Assembly (NCBI GenBank): GCA_025200525.1
Contig: CM045761.1
Span: 139,378,223-139,442,222 of the forward strand
Direction of reading: 5' to 3'
DNA from: Camellia lanceoleosa
Taxonomy: Eukaryota; Streptophyta; Magnoliopsida; Ericales; Theaceae
Length of the DNA: 64,000 bases
The notes beneath the pieces are model-generated. The model was not told where the DNA came from. It saw only the letters and a list, made by a program, of their open reading frames with translations, and did no database searches. Below, one piece after another: positions 1 to 10,316 of this stretch (position 1 is the stretch's first letter; the number at the start of each line of letters is the position of its first letter). The translations under genes were made by a program, and so were the position numbers.

Positions 1-355
1 GTCGATGCCGATCATTTTGTGCAAAAGTGTATAAAAAAATCCCAAGCGATTCCTCCACACTTATATGCATATGTTCAGTATCGATAAAGCCATTTTGGAG
101 TAAGGTGTCTTTCAATGAAATAAATGTTGGTGTATCCATTCGCATAATGTCCATCATTGTTTCTGGATGGCCATTTAATAAGCTGAAGATGTAATCATCA
201 CCTTTGAATGGACAAGTTCGCTGCGGTCGGCGACTACTTGACGCGTTGATATGGTCATGCATGAAAGCAATCATCAAAAAATCCATAAAATCTTCAATAA
301 CCTCATCCTCCTCTGATGAGATTTCCATTGCATTGTTTTCTGTGTCGGATGACAT
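1..355 (-). CDS. PIF/Harbinger transposase (HARBI1/ALP1-like), N-terminal part, runs off the window
   Basis: An open frame starts with ATG at 355 on the minus strand and continues without a stop to base 1 (118 codons seen). After an acidic N-terminus (SSEEDEVIEDF) come a hydrophobic stretch with MHDH and then HMHISVEESLGIFLYTFAQN. This matches the conserved N-terminal region that precedes the DDE nuclease domain in plant Harbinger transposases and ALP1-like proteins. These enzymes cut and join transposon ends, normally together with a Myb/SANT-like partner encoded in the same element. That partner lies just upstream in the same orientation (747-1688). The catalytic domain lies outside the window, so activity cannot be judged. 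A domesticated host copy is possible, but the neighbouring pseudogene argues for a transposon remnant. Confidence 0.75.
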   Translation of the reverse strand, partial: MSSDTENNAMEISSEEDEVIEDFMDFLMIAFMHDHINASSSRRPQRTCPFKGDDYIFSLLNGHPETMMDIMRMDTPTFISLKDTLLQNGFIDTEHMHISVEESLGIFLYTFAQNDRHR

Positions 356-746
356 CGTCTACATCACAGTAAAAGCATAAATATAAAATAATGTTTGACA
401 AGTCGTAACACATACCATTATTGGTGAAACTAAATTGAAAAGTGGCAACATGAATAGTCGGCCTTAGTCATTTACCAGCGTACACTGAAGTTTATACGAC
501 AACAAAATTTGTTTACTAAGTAGTCATTTGTTTACTAAGTTCAATAAAAGTAAATATATGAAGATAGAAAAGGAAGAGCATCTCATTGAATGAAAAAAAA
601 TGATAAAATACAAATCAGGAATCATAAAATCATCTTGCACACCGGCAGGGAGATTCGCTAACACAATGAAAACACAACTTCTCACTTCACTGCAAAGCGA
701 GGATCATAACTAGGCGCATATGGGTAGGAGTACGCATAAAAAACCT
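356..746. other. Spacer between the two Harbinger genes
   Basis: About 390 bp of AT-rich sequence separates the 3' end of the Myb/SANT-like gene from the start of the transposase. I see no coding potential. On the minus strand it would serve as the transposase promoter and leader. Confidence 0.4.
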
Positions 747-1688
747 TCACCATTCCTTGTCCTTAAACAGTGTTAGTGCCCTAACGTACTGCACCGGTGG
801 TATGTCCCCAAGCTCTAGCAATGCGTCTTGACATGCATCAAGGGAATACTCATCACCACCTGCACTTACAGCCTCTATTTCATTTTCTCGTGCACGTGAA
901 TGTTCTGTTTTTGCCTGTACGTAGAATGTGAAAGCTGCGCACACATCATCAAACTCACTTGACCGTGACTTTTTGGAACAACCACTGTTAGTGTGGCTGC
1001 TTGTAGGGCCCCTCTTGTGACTTTTGCCCTTCGGATTCATGTACTCATTGCCGAATAAATCAACAGGAATGGCCTCAGCAGCATTACTCCCACCAACATC
1101 AGGGCTCCAAAATTTATTTAGCATTTCATCTTCTTCATCTGAGTCAAGGGCTCCTTGTGTGGATGCACGAGACAATGCTCCTGTGGCACAACAATTTTCA
1201 ACAATTTCTGCAATTTCTTGGAAATACTCAAATCCTTTTGTCCTAAACTTCTTTACATTTCTGGGAGCCTACAACAATTGAAAATAATGAATTAAGCATA
1301 CTGTATGTGTCATGAAATGTATGAAGGAAAAATTTGAAAGTGGTACAGGTTAATGAAAAACCTTATCCCAAAATTCATCAGGTGCAACAGCAGTGCCTAT
1401 AATGGGATCCCATTCCAGACCAGTCTGTGCCTGGAGTCACTTAAATGTCTGGTAATCAGCTTTTAATCACTGATATTTTTGTCGCACCTGCTTTCCTGTA
1501 TACAGAAATCCATACAGATTGTGCAACTGATTTGCATAATGATTTCAATGCCTAATTGTCCATGAAGTAGTACGGCCCGTTGTTTGATTTTTTTTTACCT
1601 GCTCCCTCAACATGTTTATTAATTTCATTTCAATTTTGGGAGTCCACATTTTTGTATCTTGATTGTCATCGGAATTGTTTCCATCCAT
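747..1688 (-). pseudogene. Myb/SANT-like DNA-binding protein of a PIF/Harbinger element (broken)
   Basis: Two exons can be traced on the minus strand. Exon 1 (1688-1362) starts at an ATG and encodes a Myb/SANT-like domain (WTPKIEMKLINMLREQ, then TGKQVRQKYQ, then QTGLEWDPIIGTAVAPDEFW). A GT...AG intron (1361-1269) follows. Exon 2 (1268-747) encodes APRNVKKFRTKGFEYFQ and a Ser/Asp-rich tail containing a basic KKSR patch. In plant Harbinger elements this protein binds the transposon ends and helps import the transposase. Exon 1 has three in-frame TGA codons (RH*NHY, YQ*LKAD, TFK*LQA). The last two fit decay of CGA arginine codons. Exon 2 is open for its full length. The gene lies directly upstream of the transposase in the same orientation. 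Confidence 0.7.
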
Positions 1689-1740
1689 CTATAAACATAC
1701 AAATTATATTTAAACTATTCTGGGGTGGATATAAAAGAAT

Positions 1741-2036
1741 AACAGAGCAAACTACTCTGGGTGTGGATATAAAAAAATAATAGAGCAATAATTATTTATG
1801 TACGAACGAAAACTAATCTTTATTTTAAAGTGTATAAATAATGTTTACAAAAGCAGATGTTTTGAAGGATAACACAGATAAAAAAAACAATAGAGCAAAC
1901 TACTCTGGGTGTGGATATAAAAAAATAGTAGAGCAACAACTATTTATGTAGGAATGAAAACTAATCTTTATTTTTAAGTGTATAAATAAATTTAACAAAA
2001 GCAGATGTTTTGAAAGACAACACAAATAAAAAAAAT
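1741..2036. repeat. 148-bp unit in two tandem copies
   Basis: The stretch beginning agagcaaactactctgggtg recurs with an offset of 148 bp (about 1744 and 1892). The copies match along the whole unit, including gcagatgttttga near the end, with a few substitutions and small indels. It is non-coding and AT-rich, probably part of the upstream region of the Harbinger element. Confidence 0.8.
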
Positions 2037-3048
2037 AAAAACTACATAGCATTAATATTTACTTCAAGTTACTAAATAATGTTAAGAGAATTAGACGATT
2101 TCATTTGAAGGGCAAAAGGGAGAAAATAAAAACACATAACTAATTAACCAAACATAACTGATTTTTTGAAGGCCCAAACAGAGACAATCCTAAAAATCAC
2201 GTATCATTGTCTGTATTTAAATAGTAAAAAAATAACCAAAAATGAAGTGAAAGAAGAAGGCCACGAGAAGAGAAGGAAGAAATACGCAGAAGAACTAGCA
2301 GAAGAAAAAATAAATGGCAGAGGGAGGTCGACCGGCCCATCGACCAGTCGGATGACCCGGGGTACGACCGGCTCAGCTATTTTGCTTGGTAAAAGGTGCA
2401 AACAGTTCAGACAGATCATTTTTCTTATCTCAAACTATCTGTATACTCGTTTGGAATTCTCACAAATCATTTGAGAACTGATTTTGACTTCTCAAAAATC
2501 ATTTGCAAATAACAGATAAAGGATATATTTACCAGATTAGTGGGAGTTGAATAGTTATTGCCAGTGATGGAGTGCATACAGTGACTGAATGTGCGACTCT
2601 TTGCTAATTGTCTGATTTGACAATAGGTTTAAAGAATTTGACCTGACAGAAATAAATAATTGGAATAAAATTATGAATGATTTTTTCAAATTAGTGACCG
2701 ATAAGAAAATATGTGAAATAAATTGCTAAATTATTTGACCTCGCAGTCGTCGTTGTTTGGTTGCCCATAGAAGGAATCATCCACAACGCACAAATTGTAA
2801 GTCACTCGATATGTAGGAGATGATATGAGTAGGGAGCGGGTTCACAGGATTCATCATTTATAAAATGGTCAAAGTTCTCTATGAATTCTCACCCATGACG
2901 AATCTTCAGTTTGATCCTTCACACAGAGAAAGGAAGTTGAGTAGATCAGTTCACGTGAAGCATTTCAGAGAGGCGATGGACATGTAAGCTTTTCAAAAAA
3001 GAAGAAGAAGAAGGCTAAAACGTTGAAAGTGGAGAAATGAATCACAAG
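2037..3048. other. AT-rich non-coding spacer
   Basis: No convincing coding sequence or RNA gene. Short frames around 2166-2474 are low-complexity Lys/Glu-rich readings. A GTTTGGTTGCC stretch near 2755 resembles a Tourist/Harbinger terminal inverted repeat, but no firm partner is visible. Confidence 0.4.
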
Positions 3049-3175
3049 GCGCCAAACGGGTTTTCAAATCGTAGTTTGAATTATATGGTAGAATTGTACT
3101 TTGAAAGTGGTATCTAAACGTAAAGCACGAGAGATAGTGTTGAAATATAATTTGAAAACGCAACCAAACAGAGCC
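3049..3175. repeat. Candidate PIF/Harbinger terminal sequences
   Basis: The right edge reads gcaaccaaacagagcc, a form typical of Harbinger/Tourist ends. The left edge carries a second ccaaac motif in the same orientation. The segments ttttcaaat and atttgaaaa form inverted repeats inside. It could be the outer end of the Harbinger element that starts at the window edge, or a small MITE remnant. No TTA/TAA target duplication was found. Confidence 0.3.
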
Positions 3176-4162
3176 GAAATTTCTCTATGTCAGGATTGAA
3201 ATTTCTTTGAGTCGAGCGAAATTTCTCTGAGTTGAAATTTCTCTGTAAAAATGTTGAAGGACCTTAACTACTATGAAAATATTGTATGTCATTTATCTTA
3301 TAAAATCTTAATATCAGGTACCTTAAAAAAAATTCCCCGACTTTTTGTATGGAAACTTCTATTTGAAAAAAATATATATCTAGTATATTATTATAAATTA
3401 CAAAATATTATTTGGTCATTATACTCTAAAATTCCAATTCACTTTTGCACAATAATTATTTGTTCATTATTCACTTTTCATTTTTAAATAGAAGTGTTAT
3501 ATGTAATATCTCATTTGTATATGTGTAATAATTTTTTGAATAAATTGTACTAACGTTTCTTGAACGATGAAGAGAATACCATAAACAAAATTTTAATATA
3601 ATAATACTCTACTCTTTTAAAATATAAATTCTATAACACTTAAGCACACACCATTATAAATCTGCTAGGACAAAAAAATAATGATAATTTTATCATTTTT
3701 TAAGATTACAATGCATATCTTATCATTTATTTACTAGAAAATTAACTACATCCAAACACTCATATATTTATTTTTTTAATTAATAAAATCATATGATTAT
3801 AATTGTTAAATTAATTTAATTTTTTTATAAATAATTTACATACGAAAAAAAAAAAATCAGATTATCCGTATGAATCCTGTTGTGGGCCCACAATAAGAAA
3901 AATAGACTGGTCCAGTCTTTTCACAAACTGGAGATAATCAATTCTTACGAGAATTGTGATGCGTGGTCTTTCTTTGGATCAATTATTTTATTCAATTTTA
4001 TGTTTTTCCGTTATTGTGTCTTTCTTTGGATCAATTTTTTCACAACTTTTCCGATGGCTTTTCCGGGCAATTTTCAAGTGTCTTTTACGCCGTCGGCTAA
4101 ATTTTCCAATGAGTTTTTTAGAGTGTTCTTATCTTCAAATAAATTTTTTTCTCGGATCTAAT
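3176..4162. other. AT-rich spacer
   Basis: Very AT-rich with many homopolymer runs. The short frames at 3251-3487 and 3880-4210 look random in composition. No gene, RNA or repeat family was recognised. Confidence 0.4.
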
Positions 4163-4170
4163 GCCTTACT

Positions 4171-4824
4171 TAGGGGTGAGCATGGTTTGGATTTGATTAG
4201 ATTGGGATAAAATCAAAACCAATTTATTATTTACGGTTCCTCAACAATTGAAATCCAATCTGTTTAAATCGTGCAACCAATCCGAACCAATCCATTTAAA
4301 CACGGATTGAATCGATTTAGAATCACGAATTCACATAATTAAATAAAAAAAATATATATATAACACTTTAACTTCTTAAAAATATAAACATAGCGCTATA
4401 TTAGTTCTACAATAGCAACATATTTTTCTACAATAGCGACATACTATTCTATAATTTAAACAATTATAAGAAAACTGGTTTCACCATAAGCATTTAGATT
4501 ATTACAAATTAAAATTAAAAACTAACAAACAAAAATAATAAAAGAAAATATTATGCAGGTTTAGGTTTGAGTTTAGGCTTTATATGTAATAAGAAAAGAT
4601 ACTATGTGAGAGGATGTATAATAAAAATAGAGATTATTTGCATACGATCCGGATCAGTTCCAATCTAGAACCGTGAAGTTCAATCCGGAATCAATCCATG
4701 GATTAGGGATTTTTAATTGTTCAATTTAGAACCGAACCATAGATTTAAAAAACCAACCCAAACTTATCGGATTCGACTAGACTGGATCAGATTATGAATT
4801 TCACAGATTCCTTACTCAGCCCTA
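4171..4824. mobile_element. hAT-type non-autonomous element (MITE), 654 bp
   Basis: The left end TAGGGGTGAGCATGG pairs with the right end, whose reverse complement is TAGGGCTGAGTAAGG. It is flanked by an 8-bp target duplication with one mismatch, GCCTTACT (4163-4170) and GCCATACT (4825-4832). Eight-base duplications and TAGGG-type ends fit the hAT superfamily. The interior is AT-rich and non-coding, with repeated aaccaatccgaaccaatcc-like motifs near both ends. It has no transposase and would need one supplied in trans. Confidence 0.75.
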
Positions 4825-4832
4825 GCCATACT

Positions 4833-5459
4833 CTTTAGGATAGACTTTTCATTAATTTTTTTCTAAATTTTTATAGTTTTATTTAATTTACATAACAGTT
4901 AACTTCCTTTTTCATTAATAATTTATTAGTTATTTGGATGAAAAAATGTTGTCATCTCTTTTACACAAAAATATATTTTTTATATTGTTTTTATTTATAT
5001 TTTTACACCATCTGAATTAGTTTCAATCTATAAAAAGTCAAAAATCACAAAAGGACAAAAAAAAAATCCACCATTCTAAAGCTAAAAAGCCAAAAAAATC
5101 AATCAAGAATACCAAACGAACAAAAAAATTCCAAACTAAAAAAGCCAAAAAAGTCAACTAAAAAATTCATTGCCAAACAAAGACTTAAGTGAGTGTAATT
5201 ATGTTAAAATTATTAGATTTAAAAAAAAAAAAATTTAATTACAAAAAAAATTAGTATAATTTATCTATCTTTTTAAAGACAAATCTAAAAAATAAATTAA
5301 TTAATTAAGAAGAGGGCAGTGCAATTCGTAAAGGGAAAAAGATTAAGATTTTCTTTTTCCTTGACCTCGACCACCTCTAATATATTGAGATCGACCAAAT
5401 TTTTTTTTTTTTTTTTCTCTTATCACTCACTGACACGTGTCTATAAAGATTGTGGGATT

Positions 5460-5499
<40 letters not shown>

Positions 5500-5915
5500 A
5501 TCATTTCTGTTCATGAAGCGTGTGCAATATTGACACACTATTAGCTGTTGTGATGTTGACTCTAATGTTTAGCTACTATGAAGAACTTTTCAACACAAAT
5601 GTCCAAGTTCTCACAGTTCCATGCTAATTTCAAAGTAGGACACGATCATTTATTAGTCCTTTTTAACTCTAATCTTTTTGTCCAAACTCAAACACTATTA
5701 CATTGTTTGTAATTTCAGTCATTTATAAAGTCACCTAAAATAACATAAAATTTGAAATCTTATAAATGAGTTACACCAAGTCAAGTTGAGTAATTAATTA
5801 TTCAATTTTGGTTAGAAAATTTAATTATTCTATTTAGTTTTGAGAATTTGAGATTAACTTATTACTTGAACAATGCGATTTGATAAAAATGTTATTAATG
5901 TTCAATTAAATTAAA
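4833..5915. other. AT-rich spacer with homopolymer runs
   Basis: No gene seen. It contains a T run at 5400-5416 and a 34-base A run at 5461-5494. The 65-codon frame at 5319-5516 only reads through these runs. Confidence 0.5.
5461..5494. repeat. Poly(A) run, 34 bases
   Basis: Uninterrupted A tract. It could be a slippage tract or the tail of an old retroposed sequence, but no SINE or LINE body was recognised upstream. Confidence 0.85.
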
Positions 5916-5925
5916 ATTTTAAATA

Positions 5926-6560
5926 GGGTAAATTACACAAATAGTCCCTATAGTTTGGGACTTGTGTCACTTTGGTCTCTGACTTTTCAATTATGACACA
6001 TTTAATCATGAATTTTGAATCTTATTCTAAATAAGGACAATTAAAGTTACCATTGTTTAATTTCAAGGGCAAAATCGTCAATTTAATAAAATATAAACTA
6101 ATTTGACAAAAATAAATGTCAAAAAAACATTTTTAATTTTTTTAAAATTATTTTTATCCACCAATGATAAAATTATGTAAAATTGATAAAAATTAATAAA
6201 AATTACATGATTAATTTTTAAAAATTAATTTTACATGATCATTATCCAAACACATGATAAAAATTAATTTGGTAAAAAAAAAAAAATGTTTAAAAAATTT
6301 ATCAATTTTACATAATTTTATTTTTAGTGGGTAGAAATAATTTTTAAAAATCCAAAAATATTTGTTTGACATTTATTTTTATCAAATTAGTTTATATTTT
6401 ATCAAATTGGCGATTTTACCCTTGAAAAATCTAATAATATTTTTAATTGTCCTTATTTGGAACAAGATTCAAAATTCAAGGTTAAATGTGTCACAATTAA
6501 AAAGTGAGAGACCAAAGTAACACAAGTCACAAACTATTGGGACTATTAGTGTAATTCACC
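5926..6560. mobile_element. Mutator-type foldback MITE, 635 bp, with 10-bp target duplication
   Basis: The two ends are long inverted repeats. The left arm starts GGGTAAATTACAC. The right arm read backwards starts GGTGAATTACAC, and the two stay alignable for roughly 300 bp each, so nearly the whole element can fold back on itself. It is flanked by a perfect duplication ATTTTAAATA (5916-5925 and 6561-6570). A 9-10 bp duplication plus long terminal inverted repeats fits Mutator-like elements. It has no coding capacity. Its right duplication directly abuts the target duplication of retrotransposon A (6571-6575). Confidence 0.8.
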
Positions 6561-6575
6561 ATTTTAAATATATTG

Positions 6576-7121
6576 TGTGGGAACATATTTTGTGAATGAC
6601 AACATGTGGCCAATGTGACATCGAAGTGTCAGCCGAGGTGCCATGTGTCTTGGTCACAGCGCCGAAGTGATCTCAGCTAGGTCGAGGTTATCTGCGGAGA
6701 TACCGGAATCCGAGATGAACGAATAAGGGACAGAAGTTCTAGAATGGGGGAGGACCTCAATCTAAATAAAGATAAAACTCTTAGGGAATTTATCTCTATC
6801 TGGCTGGGAATCCAAGATGAGCATTGAGCCAAAGTCCATTGAAACTAGACTTCTACAGGGATCAGGTTAGTGCTAGTTATAAAAGTAAGGCACCCTCGAG
6901 AGTCTAAGGTACACATTTTATATTCTGGCTAGTGAGTTAAGCACTGTTCGTATCTTTGAAAGATAAATGAGTACTGACTTGATTGTCGGAGTGCCCCCGA
7001 GTGAACGAACCACCGTCAGAGTCTTATCTTTCTGTGGCAGGTTGTTTGGGCGTAATCTATTCTACCTGCGCTCTCCTGCCGAGTTCCTGTTTAACAGTGT
7101 GGTCAGAAATCAGCATCCACA
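6576..7121 (+). repeat. 5' LTR of retrotransposon A (546 bp)
   Basis: Matches 29692-30256 over its full length. The 3' copy has an extra, roughly 27-bp duplicated segment around the gccgaggtgccacgtgtc motif. Many differences between the copies are C/T or G/A, for example CATGTG here against CACGTG in the 3' copy. Begins TGTGGGAACA and ends ATCCACA. Confidence 0.92.
6878..6885 (+). promoter_or_regulatory. LTR TATA box (TATAAAAG)
   Basis: TATAAAAG sits about 300 bp into the LTR. The 3' LTR has TATAAAAA in the same place (30013-30020). It would drive transcription of A toward gag. Confidence 0.6.
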
Positions 7122-7141
7122 ATTTGGCGCCGTCTGTGGGA
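7122..7141 (+). other. Primer binding site of A
   Basis: TTTGGCGCCGTCTGTGGGAA follows the LTR after one base. It is a form often seen next to gypsy LTRs in plants. I have not assigned the tRNA. Confidence 0.65.
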
Positions 7142-7157
7142 AACGGAAGGAGAATAG

Positions 7158-8789
7158 ATGGTCAACGACGGGCAGCAAGAAAAGATTGGAGACAACATCC
7201 CTAGTGGGAATAGCAAACACGCCGATCCCAATATAGGAGAAGACCTGTAATGAAGAATCCCGGGAGCAGAATCTCAGAGAAAATGACATCAGTCGAGAGG
7301 GAGATGTTCCAAAGAAGGCAGGCTGAGGCAAGTATTACAACGAAAATGACCTCCAAGTATAGAAAGATAGATGCTTGAGGAAGGACGGCGAGATGAAGGG
7401 GATGGCAAACAAATTGGCAAACCTGCACTCGGTTGTCAATTTCATGATACAAAACAACGTCATGCATCCACCGTTCCCATTGGAGGACACGCTGATTCCA
7501 GCGGCCAAGAACGATGCCCAAAAAGGGAAGCAGAAAGCGATCCCTGCAATCCCTCAACATGACAGGGCAAAGGAGCATTCTCATCAGCCTTCACGGGACA
7601 TCGGGCAAGGAGAATCGATGAGAGGAGAGTCTCAGAAGACACCTCGTGCTAAGGAAACTTATGCAAATGAACACAGGCATATTCAGGGAAAGGAGCTTTG
7701 TTTTGACACAACGAATGGAGGGAGGTCTAAGAGGACTCATACCGACACAGGGAATAGCGCACCAAAAATGATGAAATCCGTTGACAACCGAGCTCCTGGA
7801 CGAACTAAGGAGGACTTGAGGGACTACCTCTAGAGGAAGTGACAAGATGCTGAGGTCACATCTCCAATCAAGCCGAGAACGTCGTTCTTAGTAGTGCTAG
7901 ATAAGTTTGAGGCCCCGAAAAGGTTCCACATGCTGAGATTCTAGATATACGACGGTAAATTCGATCCTCACTTTTACGTCAGTTTATATTTGAACTCAAT
8001 GGCACTATATATGGGGAATGAACCGTTGCTCTGCAAGGTGTTCGCCTTATCCTTTGAAGAAATCACATCAGATTGGTTTCACAAGTTGCCGAAAGGAACT
8101 GTGAAAAGTTGGGAAGGCCTGGCTGAAATGTTTGTGGCCAGGTTTGTTACAAACAAACTGTAGCCATTGAGGGTAGACTCCCTGATGGCTCTGAGAATTG
8201 GCGAGAATGAAAGCCTCAGGGCTTATGCCAAAAGGTATTATGAGGTTTTTAACCAAATACCGGGGTGCAACCAAGAGGTGGCTGTCGTATCTTTTAAGAA
8301 CGGCCTGAATGATGACTGTCTGCTTCGAAAGTCACTGGCAAAGACACTGCCAAAAAGTATGGAGGAACTTATGGCCAGAATCAAGAAATATGCGAGAGCA
8401 GAGGACGACACGCCAGGAACAAAGACGTCAAAGCAAAAGAAGAGGAACGGCTCGCCGAAACGAGACCAGGGTAATACAAACTTTAATAGACAAGAAACGG
8501 GACTGAGGGTTGCATAGGCAGTCACCACAGTGTTCTGGATCTCGATTTACAAAGTCCTGGAAAGGATCAGGAACCAGCCTTACTATAGAGCACCAGAGAA
8601 GATTCCTGGCGAATTTATGGGAATAAGCCTTGGGAAGCACTGTGCCTACCACAATGAGGATGGGCATCTGACTCAAGGGTGCAGAGCCTTAAAGACACAT
8701 CTGGAAGATCTTGTAAGACAAGGTTACTTAAGGGACCTAGTAGATGAGGCCAGGACAAGGGAAGAACAAGCAAGGCTACCCCAAGCACC
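7158..8789 (+). pseudogene. gag: gag of retrotransposon A (broken)
   Basis: The frame starts at ATG 7158 and is recognisable to the nested insertion at 8795. The capsid-type Retrotrans_gag region spans about 7900-8400 (WFHKLPKGTVKSWEGL, FVARFVTNK, then LRAYAKRYYEVFNQIPGC and VVSFKNGL). A zinc-knuckle-like CAYHNEDGHLTQGCRALK follows near 8640-8700. Gag would form the cytoplasmic virus-like particle. In-frame stops occur at about 7831, 7840, 7942 and 8161. Each is one C-to-T step from CAG or CGA (YL*RK*QDAE, RF*IYDG, NKL*PL). An early TAA lies near 7249. The 3' end is cut by the solo LTR and resumes at 24400. Confidence 0.8.
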
Positions 8790-9317
8790 AACAGTGTCAC
8801 GACCCGAACCCGTCCCTATGGGTTAAGGACATAACCGGCCAGTAATCAAGGGATTACCTACGGCCTCAAACCAAACCAAACATAACTCATCAGAGTAAAG
8901 GGGCCAAACAGAAGCAAAATTTAAAACTTTGTCCATAGAGCTGTGCTTACATGGCACATCATAACAAACCATACATGTACATGTTAATAACTCACATCAA
9001 ATTAGGTACTAATACGAATAACTCTGTACATATAGGATCATTCAGTCTTGGTCAGCCAATCAAAACTATATACAAACATAAACCAAAGTCCTCGCCGACA
9101 TAACAAAATAAAGCAAGATAGCAAATGGGCGAAGACGAGTCTCGTGCGTGAGACGTAAGGGCTGACTCTTCAAAACCTTGGTTGTTCCATACAGACTTCA
9201 CTGAGGCTGGGTTGGGATCTCTCTCGGCTCACCTACAAACACATGAATGAGCGTGAGCGAAAACCCAGTGAATAATATCAATAAAGAAGTTACACAAATG
9301 GTATTTAGAACAACATG

Positions 9318-9785
9318 CTTCAAACGGCCTTGGGCCCAATTCACATTTCTATCTAACATATGTACAAATATTGGTTAAGTGATTGCGGTCCCAAGCACAT
9401 CATACGGCCTCGAGCCCAATTCATTCATGCTATACGGCCTCTGGCCCACTTATCTTCCATTCGTGTCAAACTGGCCTTTGGCACATTCATACTTTCATGT
9501 CGAACTGGCCTTTGGCCCGTTCATACTTTCATGTCAAACCGACCTTTGGCCCATTCACACTTTCATGTCAAACTGGCCTTTGGCCCATTCATACTATCAT
9601 TCAGATCATACTGGCCTCTGGCACATTCATTCATTCATGTCAAACTGGCCTCTGGCCCATTCATTCATTTATACTTTCATGTCAAACTGGCCTTTGGCCC
9701 ATTCATACTTTCATGTCGAACTGGCCTTTGGCCCATTCACACTTTCATGTCAAACTGGCCTCTGGCCCATTCATTCATTCATAGC
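9318..9785. repeat. 34-bp tandem array inside the solo LTR
   Basis: Repeats of a unit such as actggcctttggcccattca followed by tactttcatgtcaa, about ten or more imperfect copies, densest at 9469-9780. The 34-bp length is not a multiple of three, so the same peptide motifs (GLWPIH, NWPLAHS, LAFGPF) appear in turn in all three forward frames. The long frames here are therefore repeat artefacts, not genes. Confidence 0.85.
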
Positions 9786-10106
9786 AAACATTGTCCACCA
9801 ATCGGATTAACGAACTTATAAAACTTACATAGAAGTAAGCAATTGGACAATAACACATTTCAAATATCATTGTTAAGATATTACTCACAGTGATCGGCTA
9901 GGTAGTTTGCCCTGGAGCTTGACCCTACACATTACATGAACACAACAGGTCACAAACAATTCAATCCGTCCCTTAATTCACATATTCCTCTTTAGGCTTC
10001 TTTTAATTCATTCATAATGCTCAATGCATGCCTAAGAGTACTTAGAAGTGAAAGAGAATAGAAAACGAAACACATAATACATTTTCAGAATTTCAGAAAT
10101 AGGGGT

Positions 10107-10316
10107 CCCCGCTCGAGCGGACCCAAGAGGTCTACAAAAGTACTGGCTATATCATTTTCACGCTCAAGCGCGAACTCAGACGCTCGAGTGGAAGGTCTGT
10201 CTACATAGCTCCCCGCTCGAGCGTGAACTTCCCCGCTTGAGCGGACACCTTGTCTGCAAAATATGCTGGGAGCTCGTATTTCACGCTCGAGCGGCAGTTT
10301 CCCCGCTCGAGCGGAT
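10107..10316. repeat. Cluster of seven CGCTCGAGCG-type palindromes
   Basis: Seven copies of CGCTCGAGCG or one-base variants (CGCTCAAGCG, CGCTCGAGTG, CGCTTGAGCG) occur in 210 bp, often preceded by CCC or TCA. The related solo LTR at 35968-38327 has eight such motifs in pairs. The core CTCGAG is palindromic and CpG-rich. Confidence 0.85.

Noticed and set aside
2755..3175. Candidate MITE between gttgtttggttgcc and gcaaccaaacagagcc
   Set aside because: The inner parts of the ends match, but the outer bases and a 3-bp duplication do not; kept only as a weak Harbinger-end candidate at 3049-3175.
9360..9821. Three overlapping plus-strand frames of 133-153 codons
   Set aside because: Produced by the 34-bp tandem repeat; the same peptides occur in all three frames.
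10107..10316. Regularly recurring short motif that might suggest a CRISPR-like array
   Set aside because: Spacing and intervening sequences are irregular, the motif is a short palindrome inside a plant LTR, and the genomic setting is eukaryotic.
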